A DNA stretch of 64,000 nt. It comes from Nocardioides luteus (lineage in GTDB: Bacteria > Actinomycetota > Actinomycetes > Propionibacteriales > Nocardioidaceae). Within the stretch, counting starts at the first letter, position 1; each line of letters opens with the position of its first letter. The position numbers and the translations under genes were made by a program. Location: positions 2,596,501 through 2,660,500 of the forward strand of contig NZ_JADOVJ010000001.1 in NCBI RefSeq assembly GCF_015752315.1. The letters run 5' to 3'. The notes below the pieces were generated by a model, which was not told where the DNA came from, searched no databases, and saw nothing but the letters and a program-made list of their open reading frames with translations. This document shows, one piece after another, positions 26,523 to 34,128 of the stretch.

Positions 26523-27237
26523 CCTCGTCCAGCGTGATCCGGTGGGCCGTGGCCTGGAGATAGCGCGCCGGAACCCACGAGGCCCCGTCGTACGACTCGA
26601 CCCACGTCGCGGGATCGAAGATCGCCTGCCAGGACCGTTCGAGCTCCTCGCGAAGCGGCTCGGGCCACGAGTCCAGCGGGATCTCCTCGCAGCCACGCGT
26701 ACGTTCTGACCAGTCATCCCACGACCGATCGAACCGTGCCTCCCAGTCCGGCCACGGGACATCGCGGTCGCCGGGGATGTGGAGCGTCCGATTGAGTACG
26801 TGGTGCCAGTCGTCGAAGTGACTGAGCAGCACGTGCTTGCGGGGAAGCCGGACGGAGACGAGCACGTCCCCTCGTGCCCTACGCGCCGAGGCGAGCAGCT
26901 CGCGCCGAGTGGTGGCGGCCCACATCCAGACCATCCCGTCGCCGGAGGTCGGAAGCCGGCGATCCATCTCCCGCTTCATCCACCGATAGGCCTCGGCGAA
27001 GTCCTCCATCCAGTAGCGCGATGACCCCTCCAGCACTCCGGTTCGCCGCAGCTCGTCGAAGGCCTCGACAGTCTGGAACGTGTGGAGGTCGACGTACGCA
27101 CCCGGGGCCGCGTCCGCCCGGACGTGAGGTGCCGCCGGAGTCGCGAGGAACCACGGAAGCCGCCGAGGCTTCGCAAGCCCTTGAGACAGCCGGCCTGCTC
27201 CCCGGCGCTTGTTCGCCCGAGGTGCTCGTTCCGACAT
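26497..27237 (-). CDS. DUF3841 domain protein
   Basis: A 246-residue soluble protein. The pattern LHTFQTVEAFDELRRTG, AYRWMKREM, VWMWA and then LLSHFDDWHHVLN and W-rich DRSWDDWSER fits DUF3841, a family of unknown function. Basic N-terminus (about 35 residues rich in Arg/Ala/Pro). ATG 27237 is chosen over a TTG 30 bp upstream. It follows the small gene at 27280-27618 on the same strand by 42 bp, so both may be under the LexA-like box at 27622. Confidence 0.65.
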   Translation of the reverse strand: MSERAPRANKRRGAGRLSQGLAKPRRLPWFLATPAAPHVRADAAPGAYVDLHTFQTVEAFDELRRTGVLEGSSRYWMEDFAEAYRWMKREMDRRLPTSGDGMVWMWAATTRRELLASARRARGDVLVSVRLPRKHVLLSHFDDWHHVLNRTLHIPGDRDVPWPDWEARFDRSWDDWSERTRGCEEIPLDSWPEPLREELERSWQAIFDPATWVESYDGASWVPARYLQATAHRITLDEVTRAVRLL

Positions 27238-27279
27238 GAAGCGGATGCTAGCCGTGACCACCGACAAGGATTCGCCAGC

Positions 27280-27618
27280 TCACGACACCCCGGGGAGTGC
27301 TGAGCGGTTCCCGTTGGACGAAGGTCGTCGACCAGGCACCGCGTCTCCAGGGGCGTAACGCTCGGTCGAGAGCTGGTCGGCGGAGACCCACTCCGTCGAC
27401 CAGTCCGTCGGCGTGGTCATGCGCACGATCTGAGCCCACCAGACGTACTTGCCGAACTGATCGGCCGGTGAGTGTGCCCAGGCCAGGAGGAACACCGGGT
27501 CCCCTTCGCTCCCCGGCGAGGGCGACAGGTGCCGCCAGCAGTGCCGTGCCTCCGGGCGGGGCACGATGATCGGTGGCTCAAGGCCGGGTGGCTTCGAGGA
27601 ACCTGGCGTGCGGGTCAT
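27280..27618 (-). CDS. Small hypothetical protein behind a LexA-like box
   Basis: A 112-residue protein with no family I recognise. The central part is Trp-rich (HCWRHL, FLLAWAHS, YVWWAQIV, DWSTEWVS) between a Pro-rich N-terminus and a basic, probably disordered C-terminus. Codon use looks coding. The ATG lies 4 bp from a 16-bp sequence that matches the actinobacterial SOS box in 11 of 12 defined positions. If real, the gene and the following DUF3841 gene would be DNA-damage inducible. Confidence 0.5.
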   Translation of the reverse strand: MTRTPGSSKPPGLEPPIIVPRPEARHCWRHLSPSPGSEGDPVFLLAWAHSPADQFGKYVWWAQIVRMTTPTDWSTEWVSADQLSTERYAPGDAVPGRRPSSNGNRSALPGVS

Positions 27619-27621
27619 GAA

Positions 27622-27637
27622 TCGATCATACGTTCGA
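27622..27637 (-). promoter_or_regulatory. Candidate LexA (SOS) box
   Basis: TCGATC-ATAC-GTTCGA matches the TCGAAC-N4-GTTCGA consensus with one change in the left half. It is embedded in the perfect inverted repeat GAATCGA-N8-TCGATTC (27619-27640) abutting the start codon of the small gene. Confidence 0.55.
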
Positions 27638-27684
27638 TTCAGGCAGGTGTGACTGCTGGGTAGGGCGCCGACAATTCCTCGTGG

Positions 27685-28938
27685 TCAGTCGACGGTTGCC
27701 CCCGCGGGAGTCGCCTCGGCGGACTCCGGTCGGGGTGTCCGCTTCGGGAGCTGGGTGTGGGCGATGAGGGCGGCGAGGAGCCCGGCGACGACGGGGACGA
27801 GCATCGCCGTGCGGAGGCTGGTGAGGTCGGAGAGCCAGCCGATGGTCGGTGAGGTGATGAGGAACCCGATCCGCATGAGCCATCCGAGGATCGCGATGCC
27901 GGTGCCTTCGGGCAACCCGGGGATGCGACCTGCGGCGGCGAACGCGGCGGGCACGAGGGTGGCGCAGCCGAACCCTGCGATGGCAAACCCGGCGAACGCG
28001 AGCGGGTAGACGGGGGAGGTCACGATCAGCAGCGCACCGCCGCCGATGAGCAGGCCACCGGCCCGGGCCACGCCCTCCCGGCCCCACCTGTCGGTCATCG
28101 GGTCACCGAGGAGCCGGCCGATGAACTGGGCACCGAGGGCGACAGTGAGCCCGAGCCCGGCGATGGCGGTCGAAGCGCCGGTCTGGCCGAGGAAGAGCAC
28201 TGCCCAGTTGTTCGCGACGTCCTCGACCAGGGTGCCGCAGATCGCCAGCACGACCAGCGGGAGCAGCAGCCGCCACGCATGGCGGCGCGCCGATCGGTCG
28301 GCTCTACCAGCTGGAACGCCGTGGTGATCCGCCTCGACCCGGAGCGCGCCGCGGACTTCGACAGGCACAGCCGCAAGCCGGCACGCGAGTACGGCAACCA
28401 GGGCCCACACGATGCCGTTGATCAGCATCTGCGTGGAAGGGGCGACGCTCGCTGCCGCGGCGGCAGCACCGATCACGCCGCCGGTGGCAGCGCCGACCGA
28501 CCACAGGGCGTGGAAGGAGTTCATCACCGAACGTCCCCGCCACTGCTCCGCCACGACACCCTGCACGTTCTGCGCCGCGTCCACGACCGCGTCGACAGCC
28601 CCCGCGACCACCAGCGCGGCAGCGAACAGCCACACCGAGTGGCTGAACCCGGCCACACCCAGCGCCGAGGCCAGGACCATCGAGCCGTACCCGTTGGTTC
28701 GTAGCGCGCCGACTCTCCGGATGATCAGACCAGCGAACCCGGCTGCGATCAGCGCCCCGACCGGGAAGGCGATGACCAACAGCCCGAACTGGCTGTTGCT
28801 CAACCCGAAAGCGGCCTTGATCTCGGGGTAGCGTGGCAGGAGCGCACTGAACAGGACACCGTTGGTGAAGAACATCAGCGAGACGCCGGTGCGGGCACGT
28901 CCGGGGGAGGCAGCGAGGTGGGGGAGGAGGCGAGGCAC
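27685..28938 (-). CDS. MFS transporter (YbjJ-like)
   Basis: A 12-helix major facilitator of about 417 residues: SLMFFTNGVLFSALLPRYP in helix 1, GLIIRRVGALRTN near motif A, and a central hydrophilic loop. The type resembles inner-membrane YbjJ-like transporters, often beside sugar-related regulators. GTG 28938 is proposed as the start; the frame opens at GTG 28980, but that would run into the divergent DeoR gene. It is very likely controlled by the DeoR regulator. The substrate may be a sugar or polyol, an inference from the regulator class only. Confidence 0.8.
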   Translation of the reverse strand: MPRLLPHLAASPGRARTGVSLMFFTNGVLFSALLPRYPEIKAAFGLSNSQFGLLVIAFPVGALIAAGFAGLIIRRVGALRTNGYGSMVLASALGVAGFSHSVWLFAAALVVAGAVDAVVDAAQNVQGVVAEQWRGRSVMNSFHALWSVGAATGGVIGAAAAAASVAPSTQMLINGIVWALVAVLACRLAAVPVEVRGALRVEADHHGVPAGRADRSARRHAWRLLLPLVVLAICGTLVEDVANNWAVLFLGQTGASTAIAGLGLTVALGAQFIGRLLGDPMTDRWGREGVARAGGLLIGGGALLIVTSPVYPLAFAGFAIAGFGCATLVPAAFAAAGRIPGLPEGTGIAILGWLMRIGFLITSPTIGWLSDLTSLRTAMLVPVVAGLLAALIAHTQLPKRTPRPESAEATPAGATVD

Positions 28939-28961
28939 GTCGGCAACGTAGGTGCTTGAAT

Positions 28962-28998
28962 GATCACGTGCAACGATCACTTCGGCACAAAACGATCA
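28962..28998. promoter_or_regulatory. Three GATCA boxes at the MFS/DeoR divergence
   Basis: GATCA occurs at 28962, 28975 and 28994; the first is inside a TGATCA palindrome. They overlap the proposed DeoR start and so could be its autoregulatory operator. Confidence 0.4.
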
Positions 28999-29756
28999 TC
29001 AGATCCGTGGCCTCCGGGACCACCGTCAGCGTCGAGGCCCTCTGCGACCTGACCGGCGCCTCGGCCATCACGATCCGCCGCGACCTCGCCGAGCTCGCCG
29101 ACCAGGGCGCGGTGCGCCGCGTGCGCGGCGGCGTCACCCGTGCCGACGTGCGGGGCACGCTGATGCCGTTCTCGGTTCGGTTCGAGACCGATCGGGAGCG
29201 CAAGGACGCGCTGGCGGTGGTCGCGGCCGGGCTGGTTGCCGACGGCGAATCCCTCGTCCTCGACAACGGCACCACGTGTTACGCGGTCGCTCGCCATCTG
29301 GCGGGTCGCCCGGTCACGGCGCTGGCGCTCTCTCTTCACGCCGCCGCGGCGCTGGCAACGCGTCCCGGTGCGACCGTGATCGTTCCCGGTGGACCGGTCG
29401 AGAACGACACCCTCGCGTTCACCGGCCACGCCGCCGTGCGCGCCATCAGCGAGACCAATGCCGATGTCGCCATCATCGGAACTTGTTCAGCACAGCCCGG
29501 TTTCGGGCTGACCTCCACCAACTACGAGGACGCGCAGGTCAAACGCGCCTGCCTGGCCGCGGGCGCCCGGCGCGTCTTGATCACCACCGCCGAGAAGCTG
29601 ACCCGTACGTCGACGTTCCGGTTCGGCGAGTTCGGCGACCTCACCCACCTCGTCACCACCGCCGACGCCGATCCCGACAGGCTCGCACAGTTCCGCGCCG
29701 ACGGCGTCGAGGTCTACCTCGTCGAAACCCCACCTCCGCCTTCGGCTGGGGGCTGA
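28968..29756 (+). CDS. DeoR/GlpR family regulator
   Basis: A DeoR-type repressor of 262 residues. The N-terminal HTH (about residues 8-55) has VSVEALCDLTGASAITIRRDLAELADQGAVRRVRGG, very characteristic. The C-terminal sugar-phosphate domain shows LDNGTTCYAVARHL, VIVPGG and ADVAIIGTCSAQPGFG, then YEDAQVKRA. GTG 28968 gives the usual short N-terminus; a TTG at 28956 is also in frame. It is divergent from the MFS gene, which suggests control of sugar or sugar-phosphate-linked transport. Confidence 0.85.
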   Translation: MQRSLRHKTIIRSVASGTTVSVEALCDLTGASAITIRRDLAELADQGAVRRVRGGVTRADVRGTLMPFSVRFETDRERKDALAVVAAGLVADGESLVLDNGTTCYAVARHLAGRPVTALALSLHAAAALATRPGATVIVPGGPVENDTLAFTGHAAVRAISETNADVAIIGTCSAQPGFGLTSTNYEDAQVKRACLAAGARRVLITTAEKLTRTSTFRFGEFGDLTHLVTTADADPDRLAQFRADGVEVYLVETPPPPSAGG

Positions 29757-29898
29757 CGCCCGAGGCACCTTTGTCAGAGGTCTCCCGAGGATGGGGGCGA
29801 ATATGATCTCGGGCTCGATGTGCTCGGGCAGCGGTTGGAGCCCGATCGGGCGATTCTCCGACGACCCGGAACGCGGACCGACGACGCGCCGCGAGCCG

Positions 29899-30408
29899 TC
29901 AGTCGCCGACGCTGCCGTCGATCATCTCGCGCAGGATGTCCGCATGGCCGGCGTGCCGGGCGGTCTCCACGATCACGTGCAGGTACATCCACGTCAGCTC
30001 CCTGCCCCGCGGTGTGGTGGCGGCGTGGTCGAGGCTGTGCTGGGCGGCGATCTCGCGGGAGCGGTCGCACGCCGCCTGGTAGGCGGCGATGACGTCGTCG
30101 AGCTTCTCGTTCGGCTCCAGCCGCAGGTCGGCCTCCGGGTCTGCGTCAGTCCACGGCGGCGTGGGCAACTCCGCGGCGGGGATCTGCCCGATCTGCTGGG
30201 CGAACCCGCCCAGCTCCACCCACCGCAGATGTTTGATCAGGCCGCCGAGGTTGGTGCCGGTCGGCACCGGGCTGCGCCGGGCGTCCTCCTCCGACACCCC
30301 GCGGGCCTTGCGCACGACGGCGTCGCGCAGATAATCCAGGTACGTCTCGAGCTGTTCGCGCTCGCTGGCGGCGAGCACGGTGCCGAGGATCTCACCGGGT
30401 CTGGTCAT
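29899..30408 (-). CDS. DinB/DUF664 family protein
   Basis: A 169-residue four-helix-bundle protein: LETYLDYLRDAVVRKARGVSEEDAR, then GLIKHLRWVELGGF, and HVIVETARHAGHADILRE at the end. The His residues in the second and third elements (KHLRWVE, ETARHAGH) form the usual DinB metal site. Actinobacterial DUF664 relatives include mycothiol-dependent S-transferases, which fits the inferred host. ATG 30408. The 142 bp between it and the DeoR gene carry no gene I can support. Confidence 0.8.
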   Translation of the reverse strand: MTRPGEILGTVLAASEREQLETYLDYLRDAVVRKARGVSEEDARRSPVPTGTNLGGLIKHLRWVELGGFAQQIGQIPAAELPTPPWTDADPEADLRLEPNEKLDDVIAAYQAACDRSREIAAQHSLDHAATTPRGRELTWMYLHVIVETARHAGHADILREMIDGSVGD

Positions 30409-30598
30409 GGCCCGAACGTAGCACGCGGGCCGACCCTCTCACCGGGGCTATTTTGGGCTCTTCGAAGTCGCAGATGAGGGTGTACGACGCATTGCGACGG
30501 GCATCGTGCTCTCGCGAAAGTCGAGGGGATCGAGCCCGAAGGAGTTAGTCAGGCACTTTGTCAGGCGCCGTTGAACCCCAATTCGATAGGGCGAAATC

Positions 30599-30642
30599 AA
30601 ACCGGCCCTTGATCAGCATTTCCGCTGGTCAAGGGCCGGTTT
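30599..30642 (-). terminator. Terminator of the tRNA operon
   Basis: A 19-bp stem, AAACCGGCCCTTGATCAGC (30599-30617) with GCTGGTCAAGGGCCGGTTT (30624-30642), starts 3 bp beyond the CCA end of the Val tRNA. One mismatched position is seen. Confidence 0.85.
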
Positions 30643-30645
30643 CAG

Positions 30646-30720
30646 TGGTGGACGATACTGGGTTTGAACCAGTGACCTCTTCCGTGTCAAGGAAGCGCGC
30701 TACCGCTGCGCCAATCGTCC
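30646..30720 (-). tRNA. tRNA-Val (GAC)
   Basis: The minus strand folds as a tRNA: acceptor GGACGAT/ATCGTCC, anticodon arm CTTCC-TTGACAC-GGAAG with anticodon GAC, T arm CTGG-TTCAAAC-CCAG, discriminator A and an encoded CCA. Last of three tRNAs in the operon. Confidence 0.95.
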
Positions 30721-30754
30721 GTGGTTATTCAGTTTATATCAGGGTGGTGCTTCG

Positions 30755-30825
30755 AGGTGGGTACGGGATTTGAACCCGTGTACACGGATTTGCAGTCCGT
30801 TGCCTCGCCTCTCGGCCAACCCACC
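30755..30825 (-). tRNA. tRNA-Cys (GCA)
   Basis: 71 nt without CCA. Acceptor GGTGGGT/ACCCACC, anticodon arm ACGGA-CTGCAAA-TCCGT with anticodon GCA, T arm ACGGG-TTCAAAT-CCCGT. The discriminator is U, the known tRNA-Cys identity base. Confidence 0.95.
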
Positions 30826-30860
30826 GCTGGAGGCAATGCCTCCGGTGGAGACCTACTCCG

Positions 30861-30933
30861 AGCGGACGACGAGGCTCGAACTCGCGACCTCAACCTTGGC
30901 AAGGTTGCGCTCTACCAACTGAGCTACGTCCGC
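30861..30933 (-). tRNA. tRNA-Gly (GCC)
   Basis: 73 nt without CCA. Acceptor GCGGACG/CGTCCGC, D arm with AGCTCAGTTGGTAGAGC, anticodon arm CAACC-TTGCCAA-GGTTG with anticodon GCC, T arm GCGAG-TTCGAGC-CTCGT. First of the three tRNAs; order Gly-Cys-Val. Confidence 0.95.
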
Positions 30934-31100
30934 TTGTGCTTCCGGCCCGGTTTCCCGTGCCCTTGGCGACGAGAAGAACATTAACGGAGCCGCACCCGGG
31001 GGACAAATCGGGGGTCACCTTCGTGTCATTCACCATCAGCCCCAGGAGTCCCATCGGCGGGCATTCCGGCCCCTGACCAGGGACGTCATAGAGTTGCCGC

Positions 31101-31922
31101 ATGCGCGCGTGGATCGATGGTCAGCTTCTCGACAACCCGGCCGCCCCGGCGGTCTCCATCCGTGACCATGGTCTGGTGGTCGGCGACGGCGTCTTCGAGA
31201 CGCTCAAGGTGATCGAGGACCAGCCGTTCGCGCTCGACCTTCACCTCGACCGGCTCGAGCGCTCGGCGAGCGGCCTCGGCCTGCCTGCGCTCGACCGCGG
31301 CTTCATCACCAAGGGTGTGGAGGCGGTGCTCGGGGCAGCCCCGACGGCGTACGGGCGGCTTCGGATCACCGTCACGGGCGGGCCGGCGCCGTTCGGGTCC
31401 GGCCGCGTCGAGGTCGCGCCGACGGTCATCATCGGCCTGGAGGACGCCGAGCCGAACCCGGCGGAGACCAAGGTCGTCAGCGTGGCGTGGCGCCGCAACG
31501 AGCACGGCGCGACGAGCGGCCTGAAGACGACGTCGTACGCGGAGAACGTGATCGCCCTCGCCGAGGCCCGCAAGCACGGGGCCAGCGAGGCGATCTTCGC
31601 CAACACCGTGGGCGACCTGTGCGAGGGCACCGGGAGCAACATCTTCTACGTGCTCGACGGGGCGCTGAAGACCCCGACGCTGTCCAGCGGCCCGCTGGCC
31701 GGGATCACCCGCGCCCTGGTGCTGGAGTGGTTCGGCGCCGAGGAGACCGACGAGCCGCTGGCCGAGGTCGAGGAGTACGCCACCGAGGTCTTCCTCACCT
31801 CCAGCCTGCGCGACGTGCAGGCTGTGACGGAGTGGGGCACGCGCACCCTCCCGCACGGCCCGGTGACCCGGGCGGCGCAGGAGGCGTGGCGTACGAACGA
31901 GCCGAGCCTGCTCGGCCTCTGA
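31101..31922 (+). CDS. Class IV aminotransferase (aminodeoxychorismate lyase/BCAT-like)
   Basis: A 273-residue PLP enzyme of fold type IV. The PLP Lys is in GLKTTSYAENV (about residue 143), followed by EAIFANTVGDLCEGTGSNIFYV and a LTSSLRDVQAV phosphate/cofactor region. Length and the DHGLVVGDGVFETL start are typical of aminodeoxychorismate lyase and D-amino acid or branched-chain aminotransferases; the motif set does not separate these. Aminodeoxychorismate lyase (folate pathway) is the usual annotation. ATG 31101. Confidence 0.8.
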   Translation: MRAWIDGQLLDNPAAPAVSIRDHGLVVGDGVFETLKVIEDQPFALDLHLDRLERSASGLGLPALDRGFITKGVEAVLGAAPTAYGRLRITVTGGPAPFGSGRVEVAPTVIIGLEDAEPNPAETKVVSVAWRRNEHGATSGLKTTSYAENVIALAEARKHGASEAIFANTVGDLCEGTGSNIFYVLDGALKTPTLSSGPLAGITRALVLEWFGAEETDEPLAEVEEYATEVFLTSSLRDVQAVTEWGTRTLPHGPVTRAAQEAWRTNEPSLLGL

Positions 31923-31936
31923 GCCGAAGGAAGAGC

Positions 31937-32038
31937 TCAGCCGGTGAAGAGCTGCGCCGCACGGCGCAGCGTCTCGATGACTCCGTAGGCCAGCGGGATC
32001 CCGACCAGGGCCCAGGCGACGACGATCTTGGGGTTCAT
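31937..32038 (-). CDS. 33-residue MFS transporter small subunit-like protein
   Basis: A very short gene, 33 codons plus TGA, with ATG 32036-32038 overlapping the stop of the OFA-family transporter (ATGA). The peptide starts MNPKIVVAWALVGIPLAYG and has one predicted membrane helix, then a short amphipathic IETLRRAAQLF end. Single-helix proteins of this form are found directly after OFA-type MFS genes in many bacteria and are annotated as MFS transporter small subunits. Translational coupling and the hydrophobic helix support it being real. It probably stabilises or regulates the transporter. Confidence 0.7.
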   Translation of the reverse strand: MNPKIVVAWALVGIPLAYGVIETLRRAAQLFTG

Positions 32039-33432
32039 GCTGCGCTCCTCTCGGTCTCAGCGGGATCGGCCGAGGACGGCTCGTGGAACCGGTCCGGCAC
32101 CTGGTGGACCAGGAGGTTGGCGACGAAGCCCACCGCCAGCAGACCGACCATGGTCAGCAGCGCCGGCCGGTAGGCGTCGGCGGTGAGGGTGCCGGGCTCG
32201 CCCTGCGCGTCGAGGAACGCGTTGATGATGAGCGGCCCGGCGATCCCGGCGGCCGACCAGGCGGTCAGCAGCCGGCCGTGGATGGCACCGACCTGGAAGG
32301 TGCCGAAGAGGTCACGCAGGTAGGCCGGGACGGTCGCGAAGCCGCCACCGTAGAAGGACAGGATCACCACGGCCAGCAGCACGAACAGCGCCATCGAGGC
32401 GTGCCCGACGGTCGCCAGCAGCAGATAGAGGACCAGGCCGACGCCGAGATACATCATGTAGATCGGCCTACGGCCGATGACGTCGGAGGTCGAGGACCAG
32501 ACGAACCGGCCGCCCATGTTGGCGATGGAGAGCAGCCCGACGAAGCCTCCGGCCGCGACGGCGCTCACCGACGAGACGCCGTCGGAGCGGAAGAAGTCCT
32601 GGATCATCGGCGCCGCCTGCTCGAGGATGCCGATGCCGGCGGTGACGTTGCAGAAGAGCACGATCCAGACGAGCCAGAAGGAGCGGGTGCGGACGGCGTT
32701 GCGAGCAGACACGCTCGCGGTGGTGACGAGCTTCTTCTCCTTGACGCTCGCCGGGTCCCAGCCGGCCGGCGTCCACCCTTCCGGTGGGACCCGGACGGTG
32801 GCGGCGCCGAAGGACATGAAGACCAGGTAGACCACGCCCAGGGTGAGGAAGAGCATCATCACGGCGTGGCCGTCGGGCACCGTGGTGGCGTCACCGGTGT
32901 AGGACGGGTCGTAGAGCGCCAGCAGCCGGCCGCTCAGCGGGCTGGCGATCATCGCGCCTCCGCCGAAGCCCATGATCGCCATCCCGGTGGCCAGGCCGGG
33001 CCGGTCCGGGAACCACTTGATCAGCGTGGAGACGGGGGAGATGTAGCCGATCCCGAGTCCGATGCCGCCGACGAAGCCGTAGCCGAGATAGACCAGCCAC
33101 AGCTGGCCGGTGCCGATGCCGAGGGCGCCGATGAAGAAGCCCGACGCCCAGAACACCGCGGCCGCGGTCATCGCCGCGCGTGGGCCGTTGCGATCTACCC
33201 AGGTGCCCATCACCGCGGCGGAGAGGCCGAGCATCACGATCGCGATCGAGAAGATCACGCCGATCGCGGTCTGGCTCGTGTCGAAGTGCTCGACCAGAGC
33301 GGTCTTGTAGACGCTCGTGGCGTACACCTGGCCGATGCAGAGATGGACCGCGAGAGCGGCGGGTGGGATGAGCCAGCGGCTGAAGCCGGGACCGGCCACC
33401 GTTCGCTCGCGAGAAAGGAAAGCTGGCAGCAC
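32035..33432 (-). CDS. OFA-family MFS transporter (oxalate/formate antiporter type)
   Basis: A 465-residue 12-helix MFS protein. WLIPPAALAVHLCIGQVYATSVY in helix 1, GTWVDRNGPR near motif A, and YGFVGGIGLGIGYISPVSTLIKWFPDRPGLATGMAIMGFG are characteristic of OFA transporters for oxalate, formate or other monocarboxylates. GTG 33432 is chosen because GGAGG lies 6 bp upstream; the frame remains open further upstream. It is coupled to the 33-residue gene. The transported acid is not predictable. Confidence 0.85.
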   Translation of the reverse strand: MLPAFLSRERTVAGPGFSRWLIPPAALAVHLCIGQVYATSVYKTALVEHFDTSQTAIGVIFSIAIVMLGLSAAVMGTWVDRNGPRAAMTAAAVFWASGFFIGALGIGTGQLWLVYLGYGFVGGIGLGIGYISPVSTLIKWFPDRPGLATGMAIMGFGGGAMIASPLSGRLLALYDPSYTGDATTVPDGHAVMMLFLTLGVVYLVFMSFGAATVRVPPEGWTPAGWDPASVKEKKLVTTASVSARNAVRTRSFWLVWIVLFCNVTAGIGILEQAAPMIQDFFRSDGVSSVSAVAAGGFVGLLSIANMGGRFVWSSTSDVIGRRPIYMMYLGVGLVLYLLLATVGHASMALFVLLAVVILSFYGGGFATVPAYLRDLFGTFQVGAIHGRLLTAWSAAGIAGPLIINAFLDAQGEPGTLTADAYRPALLTMVGLLAVGFVANLLVHQVPDRFHEPSSADPAETERSAA

Positions 33433-33522
33433 TGTGACCTCCGAGAGGGTGCGGGTGACGCACATCACTACCACAGTTGACCTGGCAACCGCGAGAGATC
33501 GCTTCCGACCAGCGAAAAGCAC

Positions 33523-33560
33523 GCACCCTCCCGCCCCGGATGTCCGGGACGGGAGGGTGC
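33523..33560 (-). terminator. Terminator after the SsgA-like gene
   Basis: GCACCCTCCCGCCCCGGA (33523-33540) pairs with TCCGGGACGGGAGGGTGC (33543-33560), with a 2-nt centre and one mismatch. It lies 30 bp past the stop of the minus-strand SsgA-like gene. Confidence 0.8.
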
Positions 33561-33589
33561 GCTGACGAACGAGCAGGCGGGCGGAGTGC

Positions 33590-34027
33590 CTACTCGGCGT
33601 CGAAGGAGCTGCTCAGCAGGTCCGCGATCAGCGCGTCGAGATCCATGTGCTGGCTCTCGGAGCCGACCGGGACGGCCGAGAAGGACTTGCCGAGGAACGT
33701 CTGCACCTCGCCGGAGTCCGCGGTCGCGATCAGGCGGCCGTCGGGGGAGCTGAAGTCGAAGACGGCCACCGCCTTGGCGTCCTCGTCGATGCTCGGGTAG
33801 ATCTTCACGTCACCCTCGCCGGCCGGGGCCGACAGGCCCTGCAGCATCAGGGTGCGGGACACGACCCACTCGACGTCACCCGCGCCGGAGTGGAAGGTCA
33901 GGCTCACTGCGTACGGGTCGTTCTCGCGGTAGCCCAGGGTGGTCGGCACCTCCACCGTTCGACCCCAGGGGTCGAGGCACGAGATCTTGATGTCCTGCTG
34001 CACTGCCGGGTGCTTGATGTCGCTCAT
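33590..34027 (-). CDS. SsgA-family protein (SALP)
   Basis: A 145-residue protein of the SsgA/SsgB family. The core LTFHSGAGDVEWVVSRTLMLQGL and GDVKIYPS are strongly diagnostic; the acidic C-terminal end (DLDALIADLL) also fits. In Streptomyces, SsgB brings FtsZ to division sites during sporulation and SsgA acts with it. Non-sporulating actinobacteria usually keep one copy, probably for division or wall control. ATG 34027 has AAGGAG at good spacing. It stands alone with its own terminator. Confidence 0.85.
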   Translation of the reverse strand: MSDIKHPAVQQDIKISCLDPWGRTVEVPTTLGYRENDPYAVSLTFHSGAGDVEWVVSRTLMLQGLSAPAGEGDVKIYPSIDEDAKAVAVFDFSSPDGRLIATADSGEVQTFLGKSFSAVPVGSESQHMDLDALIADLLSSSFDAE

Positions 34028-34128
34028 TCGTCCGCTCCTTCTTGGTGGTCTTGCCAAGGAGACGGAGCGGTGAACGGGTGATGATGCCGTTTCTACAAAC
34101 TTTCTGAATCGAATCGGGGAGACCCCGA

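Noticed and set aside
30409..30598. Integration-site scar next to the tRNA operon
   Set aside because: tRNA genes are common targets, but no integrase, direct repeat of a tRNA end or mobile gene is visible here.
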